Origin: Paenirhizobium cremeum
GTDB taxonomy: Bacteria > Pseudomonadota > Alphaproteobacteria > Rhizobiales > Rhizobiaceae
Length of the DNA stretch: 64,000 bases
Reading direction: 5' to 3'
Assembly (NCBI RefSeq): GCF_022884085.1
Contig: NZ_JAGGCS010000004.1
Location: 114,599 to 178,598, forward strand
Made by a program: the position numbers and the translations under genes. This document shows positions 20,004-27,582 of the stretch, piece after piece; the stretch's first letter is position 1; every line of letters begins with the position of its first letter. A model generated the notes under the pieces. The model ran no database searches, had not been told where the DNA came from, and saw nothing but the letters and a program-made list of their open reading frames with translations.

Positions 20004-20939
20004 ATGAACGACCTGCTGGTCTTCGCCGATACCGATCTTCTCGCCGAGCGCGCCGCATGGCTGCAGGGTCTTGCCGGAGAAAGAAGGCTTTCGGAAAACA
20101 CCTTGGACGCCTATGAGCGTGATACCCGACAATTCCTGACATTCCTGACCGGCCATCTCGGCGGACCCGCGCGCATTCGCGATATAAAGGAATTGCGACC
20201 GGCGGATCTTCGCGCCTTTCTCGCCTATCGACGCAAGCAGGGCTCCGGCTCCCGCTCGCTCGGGCGCCATCTCGCAGGCCTTCGCTCCTTCCTGCGTCAC
20301 CTTGAAAGACGGGGGCTGGTCAACGCCGCCGGCGCCGGCGCCGTTCGTTCGCCGAAACAGCCGAAATCCCTTCCGAAACCCTTGTCCGACAGCCAGGCGC
20401 TGGCTGTCGTCAGCCGCGACGCGCAAATGCATGAGGAACCCTGGGTCGCCGCACGCGACGCCGCGGTCCTGACCCTGCTTTATGGTTGCGGTCTGCGCAT
20501 CTCCGAAGCGCTGGCCCTGACGCCTGCCGACTTCGGCGAAAGAACCACCGCTCTCAGGATTATCGGCAAGGGCAACAAGACCCGTCTCGTCCCGCTTCTC
20601 CCGGCTGTGACAGAAGCTGTCGCAACCTACATCAAGCTCTGCCCTTATCATCTGGCGCCATACGAACCGATCTTTCGCGGCGCGAGAGGTGGCAAACTGC
20701 AGCCGGCAATCATTCAGCGGGAAATGCAACGCCTGCGCTCCGCCCTCGGCCTGCCGGACACAGCAACACCCCATGCGCTACGCCATTCCTTCGCCACCCA
20801 CCTGCTCGGCGGCGGAGGGGATCTTCGCACCATCCAGGAACTCCTCGGCCATGCCAGTCTGTCGACGACCCAGGTCTATACCGGAGTCGATGCCGCCCGC
20901 CTGCTGGATGTCTATGACCGCGCGCATCCCCGCGCCTGA
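20004..20939 (+). CDS. xerC: Tyrosine recombinase XerC
   Basis: A 311-residue site-specific recombinase that, with XerD, resolves chromosome dimers at dif near FtsK. The N-terminal SAM-like domain runs from about 12 to 110 (LQGLAGERRLSENTLDAYERDTRQFLTFL). The catalytic set is R165 (GCGLRISEAL), K189, H257 and R260 (HALRHSFATHLL), H283 (LLGHASLSTTQ) and nucleophile Y292. No dif-like site, repeat or cargo genes flank it, so it is the housekeeping enzyme and not a phage integrase. Confidence 0.93.
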   Translation: MNDLLVFADTDLLAERAAWLQGLAGERRLSENTLDAYERDTRQFLTFLTGHLGGPARIRDIKELRPADLRAFLAYRRKQGSGSRSLGRHLAGLRSFLRHLERRGLVNAAGAGAVRSPKQPKSLPKPLSDSQALAVVSRDAQMHEEPWVAARDAAVLTLLYGCGLRISEALALTPADFGERTTALRIIGKGNKTRLVPLLPAVTEAVATYIKLCPYHLAPYEPIFRGARGGKLQPAIIQREMQRLRSALGLPDTATPHALRHSFATHLLGGGGDLRTIQELLGHASLSTTQVYTGVDAARLLDVYDRAHPRA

Positions 20940-21042
20940 CGGAAGGACCGTTAACCAAAACCGTTAAGAAGAATTGAGGGCCGCGGGACTAGAAGGAACA
21001 TGTCCTTACAATCCGGGCCGACCCGCCACCAACGGACAAACC

Positions 21043-22137
21043 ATGATCGCGCATTCCATAGACCGCATCCGAAACCGTCTCTCGCTATCCGTTCTGGGAG
21101 ACGCCGCGCTATGGCTGGCTGCGGCCTTCCATCTCGCGCTGCTTGCGGCCTTCCTCTTCGTGCTGCTGACGCTGAAACCCGCTCACGCGCAGGAGGAACC
21201 AACCTGCGGCGGAAAGGATCTGCTGGCAGCTTTGCAGACGGATGAACCGGCGACCTACGCGAAGCTTCGCGCCGAGGCGGATGCGATCCCGAACGGCAGG
21301 GGCATCTTCTGGAAGATAGAGAAGCCGGGCCTCGCCCCCTCCTGGCTGCTCGGCACCATGCATGTCACCGATCCCCGCGTCCTGACGATGCCGGCGGCAG
21401 CGCGGACCGCCGCCGCAGAGGCATCGACCATCATCATCGAATCCGACGAAATCCTCGATGAAAAAAAGGCGGCTGCCGCGATGCTCATGCATCCGGAGCT
21501 CACCATGTTCACAGACGGCAAGACCATCCGCGACCATCTGAGCCCCGACCAGGCCACCCGCCTTGAGGACGGATTGAAAAAGCGCGGGCTGGCGCTCGCC
21601 GCCGTCCAGCGGATGCAACCCTGGATAATTTCGAGCTTCGTTGCCCTGCCCGCCTGCGAGACGGCACGCAAATCGAAAGGCGCGTCCTTTCTCGATAAAC
21701 ATATCGCCGAGGATGCGATAAAGGCCGGCAAGAACGTCGCGGGGCTGGAGACGCTGGCTGAACAATTGCGCGCCATGGCGGATCTTCCGACGGAATTCCA
21801 CCTTCAGGCGCTGATCGAAACGCTGGAACTTGGCGACAAGATGGACGACGTCATCGAAACCATGACGACGCTTTATCTTTCCGGCGACATCGGCATGACC
21901 ATGCCCATGCTGGAAATCGTCACGCCGGCCCAGACCGGCAAGGACGAAAGCAGTTATGCCGCCTTCGAAAAGCGGATCGTCACCGACCGGAACCATGTCA
22001 TGGCGGAACGGGCGGGTCCCATGCTGGCCAAGGGCGGTGTTTTCATCGCCGTCGGCGCGCTTCACCTTCCAGGCGAGGAAGGCCTTGTCGAGCTTTTGAA
22101 GAAGCAGGGCTTCACCCTGACGCCCGCCGGCGGCTGA
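21043..22137 (+). CDS. TraB/GumN-family protein, exported
   Basis: A 364-residue protein of the TraB/GumN family. A long hydrophobic segment (about 20-43) followed by KPAHAQ looks like a signal peptide or anchor, so the rest is periplasmic. The family motif GxxH is present near WLLGTMHVTDPR and a second block near the end reads GGVFIAVGALHLPGEEGLVELL. Related proteins are thought to be metal-dependent proteases of the Tiki fold, but bacterial substrates are unknown. The ATG at 21043 is chosen over a TTG at 20974, which would add a polar extension ahead of the signal. It follows xerC on the same strand after 100 bases and is convergent with the DUF2867 gene. Confidence 0.82.
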   Translation: MIAHSIDRIRNRLSLSVLGDAALWLAAAFHLALLAAFLFVLLTLKPAHAQEEPTCGGKDLLAALQTDEPATYAKLRAEADAIPNGRGIFWKIEKPGLAPSWLLGTMHVTDPRVLTMPAAARTAAAEASTIIIESDEILDEKKAAAAMLMHPELTMFTDGKTIRDHLSPDQATRLEDGLKKRGLALAAVQRMQPWIISSFVALPACETARKSKGASFLDKHIAEDAIKAGKNVAGLETLAEQLRAMADLPTEFHLQALIETLELGDKMDDVIETMTTLYLSGDIGMTMPMLEIVTPAQTGKDESSYAAFEKRIVTDRNHVMAERAGPMLAKGGVFIAVGALHLPGEEGLVELLKKQGFTLTPAGG

Positions 22138-22143
22138 GCCCTG

Positions 22144-22626
22144 TCAGCCTCGAACGAGGCGCCCGAGCATCGTCCTGACGATCAGTCTGTGGAACGGCGT
22201 GACCACCGCGATGTAGAAACGCCCGAACGCATTGTGGCGACGCACCAGCGTCGTCACCGACACCTTGCCTTCGGCTTCCCCCAACGGCTCAACGTCGACC
22301 ACGATCCTGAAATCGAGATGGCTGTCATTGAAACCGAGCACGACCTGTTCGTCCCGCTCGGAAACAACCGGGAATGCGGCGACGGTATTGGCATCCGCCA
22401 CCTTCAGACCGGCAACCTTCAACCCGAACAGAGAGACGATCCGGTTGCGTAGCGCCATCAGCATCCGGACCCATCCTGGAGAGCGACCGAGCAACAGCTT
22501 CGCGGCATCCAGCGCCACGAGTTGGGGGGCGGCGCTGGCGACAGCATAGCAGTCTGCCCAATCCGCCTCAGGCAATGCGGGATGCGGCAATTTCACAGGT
22601 TCCGGCACGATGTTCGCCATGCGCAT
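22144..22626 (-). CDS. DUF2867 domain protein
   Basis: A 160-residue protein matching the DUF2867 family (blocks LGFNDSHLDFRIVVDVE and VSVTTLVRRHNAFGRFYIAVVTPFHRLIV). There is no signal peptide; the FHRLIVRTMLGR end is amphipathic. The domain has a START-like appearance and is sometimes fused to NAD-binding proteins. It runs convergent with the TraB gene, which ends 6 bases away, and lies 37 bases downstream of cytochrome b561. Function unknown. Confidence 0.75.
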   Translation of the reverse strand: MRMANIVPEPVKLPHPALPEADWADCYAVASAAPQLVALDAAKLLLGRSPGWVRMLMALRNRIVSLFGLKVAGLKVADANTVAAFPVVSERDEQVVLGFNDSHLDFRIVVDVEPLGEAEGKVSVTTLVRRHNAFGRFYIAVVTPFHRLIVRTMLGRLVRG

Positions 22627-22663
22627 TCCTTCGGGGATGACACGACCGGTACGGCCGTTATTC

Positions 22664-23164
22664 TCAGCCCTTGGTCATACGCTGCGCGACCGGCGTTTTC
22701 CAATAGAACTGGTGAACCAGAACTGCGGCAATATGCACCACGATCAGGAGCCACATCAGCAGCTTCAGGGGTCCGCCATGCAATGAACCCACGGCTTCCA
22801 CCCCGAAGTAATAGGCGGCAGCGCCACTGATCGGCAGGAGGAAGAACAACAGATAGAACGTCCCGTGCGCCAGCTTGGAGGCAATTCGAAAGACAGGCGG
22901 TTCCTCAGCCGGGGCGTCGGGTGCACCATGCGCCAGGCGCAGGACAAGACGGACCACCGCAAGACAGAGGATGGCGATGCCGACATAGGCATGCACATTG
23001 GCGGAAGCGATGTCTTCGGGCGTTGCGGTTTCGCCGCGGCTCACCAGCCGGTTCCAGTTTTCCATGCCCTCCGTGAAGAGCAGGTTGAAAAAGATCAAAG
23101 CCGCCATCAGCCAGTGAATGAGCTTCTGCGACAGAGAATAGCCGAGTACAGGATTCGTCGTCAT
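22664..23164 (-). CDS. Cytochrome b561
   Basis: A 166-residue inner-membrane di-heme cytochrome b with four membrane segments (about 13-32, 53-72, 95-117, 133-155). Candidate heme ligands are His residues in LIHWLMA, NVHAYVGI, LAHGTFY and VVHIAAVLVHQF. Such proteins move electrons between the quinone pool and periplasmic acceptors, in some species disposing of superoxide. It is followed after 37 bases by the DUF2867 gene on the same strand. A hairpin terminator of the lpd unit lies upstream (23212-23242). Confidence 0.88.
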   Translation of the reverse strand: MTTNPVLGYSLSQKLIHWLMAALIFFNLLFTEGMENWNRLVSRGETATPEDIASANVHAYVGIAILCLAVVRLVLRLAHGAPDAPAEEPPVFRIASKLAHGTFYLLFFLLPISGAAAYYFGVEAVGSLHGGPLKLLMWLLIVVHIAAVLVHQFYWKTPVAQRMTKG

Positions 23165-23211
23165 GGCGTTTGCCTTTTGTCAAAATATGAAAAACACGAC
23201 AAGGCCATGAT

Positions 23212-23242
23212 AAAAGCCGCGACCTGAATAACAAGCCGCGGC
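23212..23242 (-). terminator. Terminator downstream of lpd
   Basis: GCCGCG (23216-23221) and CGCGGC (23237-23242) form a 6-base stem, and TTTTATC follows on the minus strand. It lies about 60 bases past the lpd stop and before the cytochrome b561 gene. Confidence 0.6.
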
Positions 23243-23271
23243 CTCAATTCTTACAAAAATATAATACTTTA

Positions 23272-23293
23272 CCGGATTAGTCTTATTATCCGG
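23272..23293 (-). terminator. First hairpin after lpd
   Basis: CCGGAT (23272-23277) and ATCCGG (23288-23293) form a stem 9 bases after the lpd stop, followed on the minus strand by an AT-rich run including ATTTTTG. It is probably the primary terminator, with the stem at 23212-23242 as a backup. Confidence 0.5.
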
Positions 23294-23301
23294 AAAATCT
23301 C

Positions 23302-24708
23302 TTACATGTGGATCGGCTTGAAGAAAGCGGCAAGGGCTGCTTCCTTGACCGCTTCCGACATGGTCGGATGCGCATGGCAGGTGCGGCCCAGATCTTCCGC
23401 CGAACCGCCGAATTCCATCAGTACGGCAATCTCGTGGATCATCTCGCCGGCGCCAAAGCCGACGATATGGCCACCGAGGACGCGATCGGTTTCCTTGTCC
23501 GAGAGGATCTTGACGAAACCATCGGTCGCCAGCATGGCGCGGGCGCGGCCGTTCGCAGTGAACGGGAACTTGCCGACCTTGTAGGCGACACCCGCAGCCT
23601 TCAGTTCCTCCTCGGTCTTGCCGACGGAAGCGACTTCCGGCTGGGTGTAGACGACACCCGGAATGACGTCGTAATTCACATGGCCATGCTGGCCGGCGAG
23701 GATTTCGGCGAGCGCCACACCCTCGTCCTCGGCCTTGTGAGCAAGCATCGGACCGCGCACGACGTCGCCGATCGCATAGATGCCGGCGACATTGGTGCGG
23801 AAATGGCCGTCGATCTCGACGCGGCCGCGATTGTCGAGCACGACGCCTGCGGCTTCGAGACCGAGGCCTGCCGTGTAGGGCTTGCGGCCGGTGGCAACGA
23901 GGACGACATCGGCTTCCAGGACCTGCGCCTCACCACCCTTGACCGGCTCGAACGTGACCTTGGCGCCCTTGCCGGACTTTTCGACACCGGTGACCTTGGC
24001 GCCGAGGTTGAATTCGATGCCCTGCTTGGCCAGCATGCGCTGGAACTGCTTGGAAACTTCGCCGTCCATGCCGCCGAGGATGTTGTCGAGATATTCGACG
24101 ACGGTGACCTTGGCGCCGAGACGCGACCAGACCGAACCGAGTTCGAGGCCGATGACGCCGCCGCCGACGACAACCAGCTTGCCCGGCACCTTGTCGAGCG
24201 CGATGCCGCCGGTAGACGATACAATTACCTTCTCGTCGATCTCGACGGAAACGCCCGGAATGCCGGCAACGTCGGAACCGGTGGCAATGACGATGTTCTT
24301 CGTCTCGAGAACCTGTTCCTCGCCCTTGTCATTGGTGACGGAAACCTTCCCGGCCGAAACGATCTTGCCGGTGCCCTGGAAGCCGTCGATCTTGTTCTTC
24401 TTGAACAGGAAGGAAACGCCTTCGACGTTCGCCTTCACGACGCTGTCCTTGTGGGCCATCATCTTGCCGAGGTTCAGCTTCGGCGCGGCAACCTCGACGC
24501 CGAGAGCGTCCATGCCATGGGCGACATGGTTGAACATCTCGGAGGCATGCAGCAGGGCCTTGGACGGAATGCAGCCGATATTGAGGCAGGTGCCGCCATA
24601 GGTCGCCCGCTTTTCGACGACGGCAACCTTCAGACCGAGCTGGGCTGCCTTGACTGCACATACGTAACCACCGGGGCCGCTGCCGATTACCACTACATCA
24701 TAAGCCAT
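23302..24708 (-). CDS. lpd: Dihydrolipoyl dehydrogenase (E3)
   Basis: A 468-residue FAD flavoprotein that reoxidises the dihydrolipoyl groups of the 2-oxoglutarate dehydrogenase complex with NAD+. The FAD motif [17 protein letters not shown] is at 9-25, the redox disulfide C41/C46 in [13 protein letters not shown], the NAD motif [17 protein letters not shown] near 180, and the C-terminal His-Glu pair in HAHPTMSE. The ATG at 24708 begins MAYDVVVIG; an upstream frame to 24792 adds an unrelated leader. It ends the suc/odh cluster, separated from odhB by a LysE exporter gene and a small secreted-protein gene. Confidence 0.97.
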   Translation of the reverse strand: MAYDVVVIGSGPGGYVCAVKAAQLGLKVAVVEKRATYGGTCLNIGCIPSKALLHASEMFNHVAHGMDALGVEVAAPKLNLGKMMAHKDSVVKANVEGVSFLFKKNKIDGFQGTGKIVSAGKVSVTNDKGEEQVLETKNIVIATGSDVAGIPGVSVEIDEKVIVSSTGGIALDKVPGKLVVVGGGVIGLELGSVWSRLGAKVTVVEYLDNILGGMDGEVSKQFQRMLAKQGIEFNLGAKVTGVEKSGKGAKVTFEPVKGGEAQVLEADVVLVATGRKPYTAGLGLEAAGVVLDNRGRVEIDGHFRTNVAGIYAIGDVVRGPMLAHKAEDEGVALAEILAGQHGHVNYDVIPGVVYTQPEVASVGKTEEELKAAGVAYKVGKFPFTANGRARAMLATDGFVKILSDKETDRVLGGHIVGFGAGEMIHEIAVLMEFGGSAEDLGRTCHAHPTMSEAVKEAALAAFFKPIHM

Positions 24709-24755
24709 TTTCGTCGTTCCTCTGTGTGTTCCTTTGCCGCCGTTCCGGTCTCCGC

Positions 24756-25253
24756 TTACGGCGCGCATTCCCTGAATGAAAATCCGTCCCACGGCATGGC
24801 CTCGACCTTGCCGCCGACGGCGGACAGCTTGAAAGCCGCTCCGAAACCCGGAAGAAGCAACGTCTTCGGCGCTTCGGCACCCTCCGGAGGCAGAAGGTCG
24901 ACATTGCCCTGCCCGTCCACCGCATAGACGATACCCTGCCAGACGGTGCAGGCATCAAGATCCGCGCCGGTCACGTCGCCCTCCGGGCAATTGTTCATAG
25001 CCATACCCACCGGCCGGGCGATTTCCTCGTCGTACATCACATGCCCGTCGAGCGTGAGGCCGGCCTTTGCCGCCCGAACCTCGAACTTGTGGGAGACCGG
25101 CGTGTTCTCGCCGCTCCCTGGCCTGAAGCGCAGTTCCAGACCCGTTTCGCCTTCCGCATAGACGGCATGCTCGACACGGCACGCATCGGCCATCGCCGGG
25201 GCTTGGAACCCCGCAACGGCAAAGGCGAGCGACGCGACGAGCGACCGCCTCAT
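24756..25253 (-). CDS. Unassigned secreted protein
   Basis: A 165-residue protein with a clean signal peptide ([22 protein letters not shown], cleavage expected after AMA). The mature part has four cysteines (DACRVEH, NNCPEG, LDACTVW and RECAP), enough for two disulfides. The ATG at 25253 is one base after the stop of the LysE gene, so translation is likely coupled. The gene sits in the odhB-lpd interval and probably shares transcription with lpd. No family is recognised. Confidence 0.72.
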   Translation of the reverse strand: MRRSLVASLAFAVAGFQAPAMADACRVEHAVYAEGETGLELRFRPGSGENTPVSHKFEVRAAKAGLTLDGHVMYDEEIARPVGMAMNNCPEGDVTGADLDACTVWQGIVYAVDGQGNVDLLPPEGAEAPKTLLLPGFGAAFKLSAVGGKVEAMPWDGFSFRECAP

Positions 25254-25254
25254 C

Positions 25255-25890
25255 TCAGCTCGCCTTCGTCGCCGCAAGTTTCAGGCCGAAAGCGATGAAC
25301 ACCATGCCTGACGCGCGATTGATCCACTTGCTTGCTCGGGAGAAGGCAGCCCGCATGCGCGGCGTCGTCATGAAAAACGATACGCCGACGAACCATGCGA
25401 TGAGGCAGGTCGCCATCACCAGACCGTATCCGAACTTCACCATGCCGGGCGTGGAGGCGGCGACCAGAGCCGAGAAGATCGACAGAAAGAAAAGGACAGG
25501 CTTCGGGTTCAGCGCGTTGGCGAGGAAGCCGAGGCCAAAGGCTCGCAGAGCACTCTGCCGGGCAGGCTCGGCGCCATCGGCAACCGGATTGAGGTCGCTC
25601 TTGCCCGCCCGCAGCGCCATGACACCCATATAGATCAGATAGGCGGCGCCCGCCCATTTGATGATGCTGAACAGGAGCAGCGACTTCGAGATAATCAGGC
25701 CGAGGCCGAGAATGGTGTAGGTCACGTGGAACATCAGCGACGTGCCGATGCCGAAGCTCGTGAGGATCGCCTCACGCCGCCCATGAACCATGGCCTGGCG
25801 CATGACCATCGCGGTATCGGCGCCGGGGGAAACGATCGCGAAGGAAAACACCGCCATCAGCGATGCGAGTTCCAGAAGATAGGCGTGCAT
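25255..25890 (-). CDS. LysE/RhtB-family exporter
   Basis: A 211-residue inner-membrane exporter with about six hydrophobic segments. The N-terminal signature SPGADTAMVMRQAMVHGRREAILTSFGIG is typical of LysE/RhtB amino-acid exporters, and the middle part AFGLGFLANALNPKPVLFFLSIFSALV is the second family block. The substrate cannot be inferred. It lies after the odhB terminator and is coupled to the small secreted-protein gene that follows. A second RhtB gene is at 62133. Confidence 0.9.
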   Translation of the reverse strand: MHAYLLELASLMAVFSFAIVSPGADTAMVMRQAMVHGRREAILTSFGIGTSLMFHVTYTILGLGLIISKSLLLFSIIKWAGAAYLIYMGVMALRAGKSDLNPVADGAEPARQSALRAFGLGFLANALNPKPVLFFLSIFSALVAASTPGMVKFGYGLVMATCLIAWFVGVSFFMTTPRMRAAFSRASKWINRASGMVFIAFGLKLAATKAS

Positions 25891-25946
25891 GATGCCTCCA
25901 TGCCGGCAATGCCGCTCGTGCGGTTGCGCTTACCGGAAAACAGGAC

Positions 25947-25975
25947 GGCGGGAGGCCGAAAGCCGGTCTCCCGCC
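25947..25975 (-). terminator. Terminator downstream of odhB
   Basis: GGCGGGAG (25947-25954) pairs perfectly with CTCCCGCC (25968-25975), and GTCCTGTTTTCC follows on the minus strand, 8 bases after the odhB stop. Some read-through to the LysE and lpd genes is possible. Confidence 0.65.
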
Positions 25976-25982
25976 AGAACGA

Positions 25983-27215
25983 TCAGAGATCGAGAACCAG
26001 GCGTTCCGGATCTTCCAGGCTTTCCTTCACTCGGACGAGGAAGGTCACGGCTTCCTTGCCGTCGACGATGCGGTGGTCGTAGGACAGGGCCAGATACATC
26101 ATCGGACGAATGACGACCTGACCGCCAATGGCGACCGGACGCTCCTGGATCTTGTGCATGCCGAGAATGCCCGATTGCGGCGCGTTCAGGATCGGCGAGG
26201 ACATCAGCGAGCCGTAGACACCGCCATTGGTGATGGTGAAGGTGCCGCCCTGCATGTCGGCCATGCCGAGCGCGCCATCACGGGCGGCCTTGGCAAGACG
26301 CCCGAGTTCCTTCTCGACGCCAGCGATCGACATCTGGTCGGCATCGCGGATAACAGGAACGACAAGACCCTTGTCGGTTCCGACCGCCATGCCGATGTGG
26401 CAGAAGTTCTTGTAGATGATGTCGGTGCCGTCGATCTCGGCGTTGATCGAGGGGATTTCCTTCAGCGCATGGGTGACGGCCTTGGTGAAGAAGCCCATGA
26501 AGCCGAGCTTTACGCCGTGCTTCTTCTCGAAGATGTCCTTGTAGCGGTTGCGCAGGTCCATAACGGCCGACATGTCCACCTCATTGTAGGTGGTCAGCAT
26601 GGCGGCGGTGTTCTGGGCGTCCTTTAGGCGTTTCGCGATGGTCTGGCGCAGGCGGGTCATCTTGACGCGTTCTTCGCGAACCGCGTCATCGGCGCTCGAA
26701 GCCGGACGGGGAGCAGCAGCCGGAGCCGGAGCAGCGACGGCGGCCGCACCCTTGGCAATAGCAGCGATCACGTCACCCTTCAGGACCTGGCCCCGCTTGC
26801 CGGAACCGTCGACCTGATCGGCCGAAAGATTGTTTTCAGCAAGCATCTTGGCCGCAGCCGGAGCAGCCGGCATGGCCGATGCTGCCGGTGCAGCGGCGGC
26901 AGGTGCTGCGACTGCGGGCGCTGCGGCCGGAGCCGGGGCAGCAGGAGCCGCTGCCGGTGCCGAAGCCGTGGCGCCGGCGCCTTCGGCAATCTGGCCGAGC
27001 AGTGCGCCAAGGCCAACGGTCTCGCCATTGGCGGCAACGATCTCGGTCAGCACGCCGGAAGCCGGAGCCGGCACTTCGACGGTCACCTTGTCGGTTTCGA
27101 GTTCGACGAGCGGTTCGTCGGCCTTGACGGTGTCGCCGACCTTCTTGAACCAGGTGCCGACGGTGGCTTCGCTTACGGATTCCCCGAGGGTCGGGACGCG
27201 GATTTCAGTAGCCAT
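25983..27215 (-). CDS. odhB: Dihydrolipoyllysine-residue succinyltransferase (E2 of 2-oxoglutarate dehydrogenase)
   Basis: The 410-residue core enzyme that takes the succinyl group from E1 and passes it to CoA. It has one lipoyl domain (1-80; lipoylated K43 in [11 protein letters not shown]) and an Ala/Pro-rich flexible linker (about 81-130). The E1/E3-binding domain follows ([30 protein letters not shown]), then the catalytic domain with H381 and D385 (HRIVDG). The Ala/Pro linker gives a low-complexity GC repeat at about 26850-26990, which is coding. It follows the YciI gene after 27 bases. Confidence 0.98.
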   Translation of the reverse strand: MATEIRVPTLGESVSEATVGTWFKKVGDTVKADEPLVELETDKVTVEVPAPASGVLTEIVAANGETVGLGALLGQIAEGAGATASAPAAAPAAPAPAAAPAVAAPAAAAPAASAMPAAPAAAKMLAENNLSADQVDGSGKRGQVLKGDVIAAIAKGAAAVAAPAPAAAPRPASSADDAVREERVKMTRLRQTIAKRLKDAQNTAAMLTTYNEVDMSAVMDLRNRYKDIFEKKHGVKLGFMGFFTKAVTHALKEIPSINAEIDGTDIIYKNFCHIGMAVGTDKGLVVPVIRDADQMSIAGVEKELGRLAKAARDGALGMADMQGGTFTITNGGVYGSLMSSPILNAPQSGILGMHKIQERPVAIGGQVVIRPMMYLALSYDHRIVDGKEAVTFLVRVKESLEDPERLVLDL

Positions 27216-27242
27216 TGGTGTATGTCCTGACTGTTGTTTCGT

Positions 27243-27569
27243 TTATTCGGCAGCCGCGGCACCGCCCGCGGAAGTCCTGATTATGATGGATGGCATGGGC
27301 GAGGTTTCGAAGCGGAAACCGAGCTCCGCCTTGATGACCGGATCGTTGTCCGCAAGAGCCTGAGCGGCTGCGGCATCGGCCGCCTCCACGACGGCGATCC
27401 CGAAGGCACCGCTCTCGGCGAAAACAGGACCCACCGCGATGGCCGGCCCCTGTTCCGCCAGAGCGTGCCAATATCCTCCATGAGCCTGCATCGCCGTCAT
27501 CTCTTCCGGCGTTGCATCATGCGGGAAGCTCGACCGCGGCGGTATGAGCTTGAGAAAAAAATAGGCCAT
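27243..27569 (-). CDS. YciI-like small protein inside the odh operon
   Basis: A 108-residue protein of the YciI/YCII fold (MAYFFLKLIPPRSSFPHDATPEEMTAMQAHGGYWHALAEQGPAIAVGPV, then VVEAADAAAAQALADNDPVIKAELGFRFETSPM). YciI folds resemble ferredoxin-like dimers with a conserved His-Asp pair of uncertain chemistry; H31 in MQAHGGYW may be that His. It sits 13 bases after odhA and 27 before odhB, so it is translated from the same message. A role linked to the 2-oxoglutarate complex is plausible but unproved. A second, unrelated-context YciI gene is at 41215. Confidence 0.78.
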   Translation of the reverse strand: MAYFFLKLIPPRSSFPHDATPEEMTAMQAHGGYWHALAEQGPAIAVGPVFAESGAFGIAVVEAADAAAAQALADNDPVIKAELGFRFETSPMPSIIIRTSAGGAAAAE

Positions 27570-27582
27570 TCGACCCGTCTCC

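Noticed and set aside
20004..20939. Phage or island integrase
   Set aside because: The recombinase has XerC size and motifs, and there is no tRNA, direct repeat or cargo gene nearby.
26850..26990. Tandem GC-rich repeat or CRISPR-like array
   Set aside because: It encodes the Ala/Pro linker of OdhB; the repeats follow codons and have no spacers.
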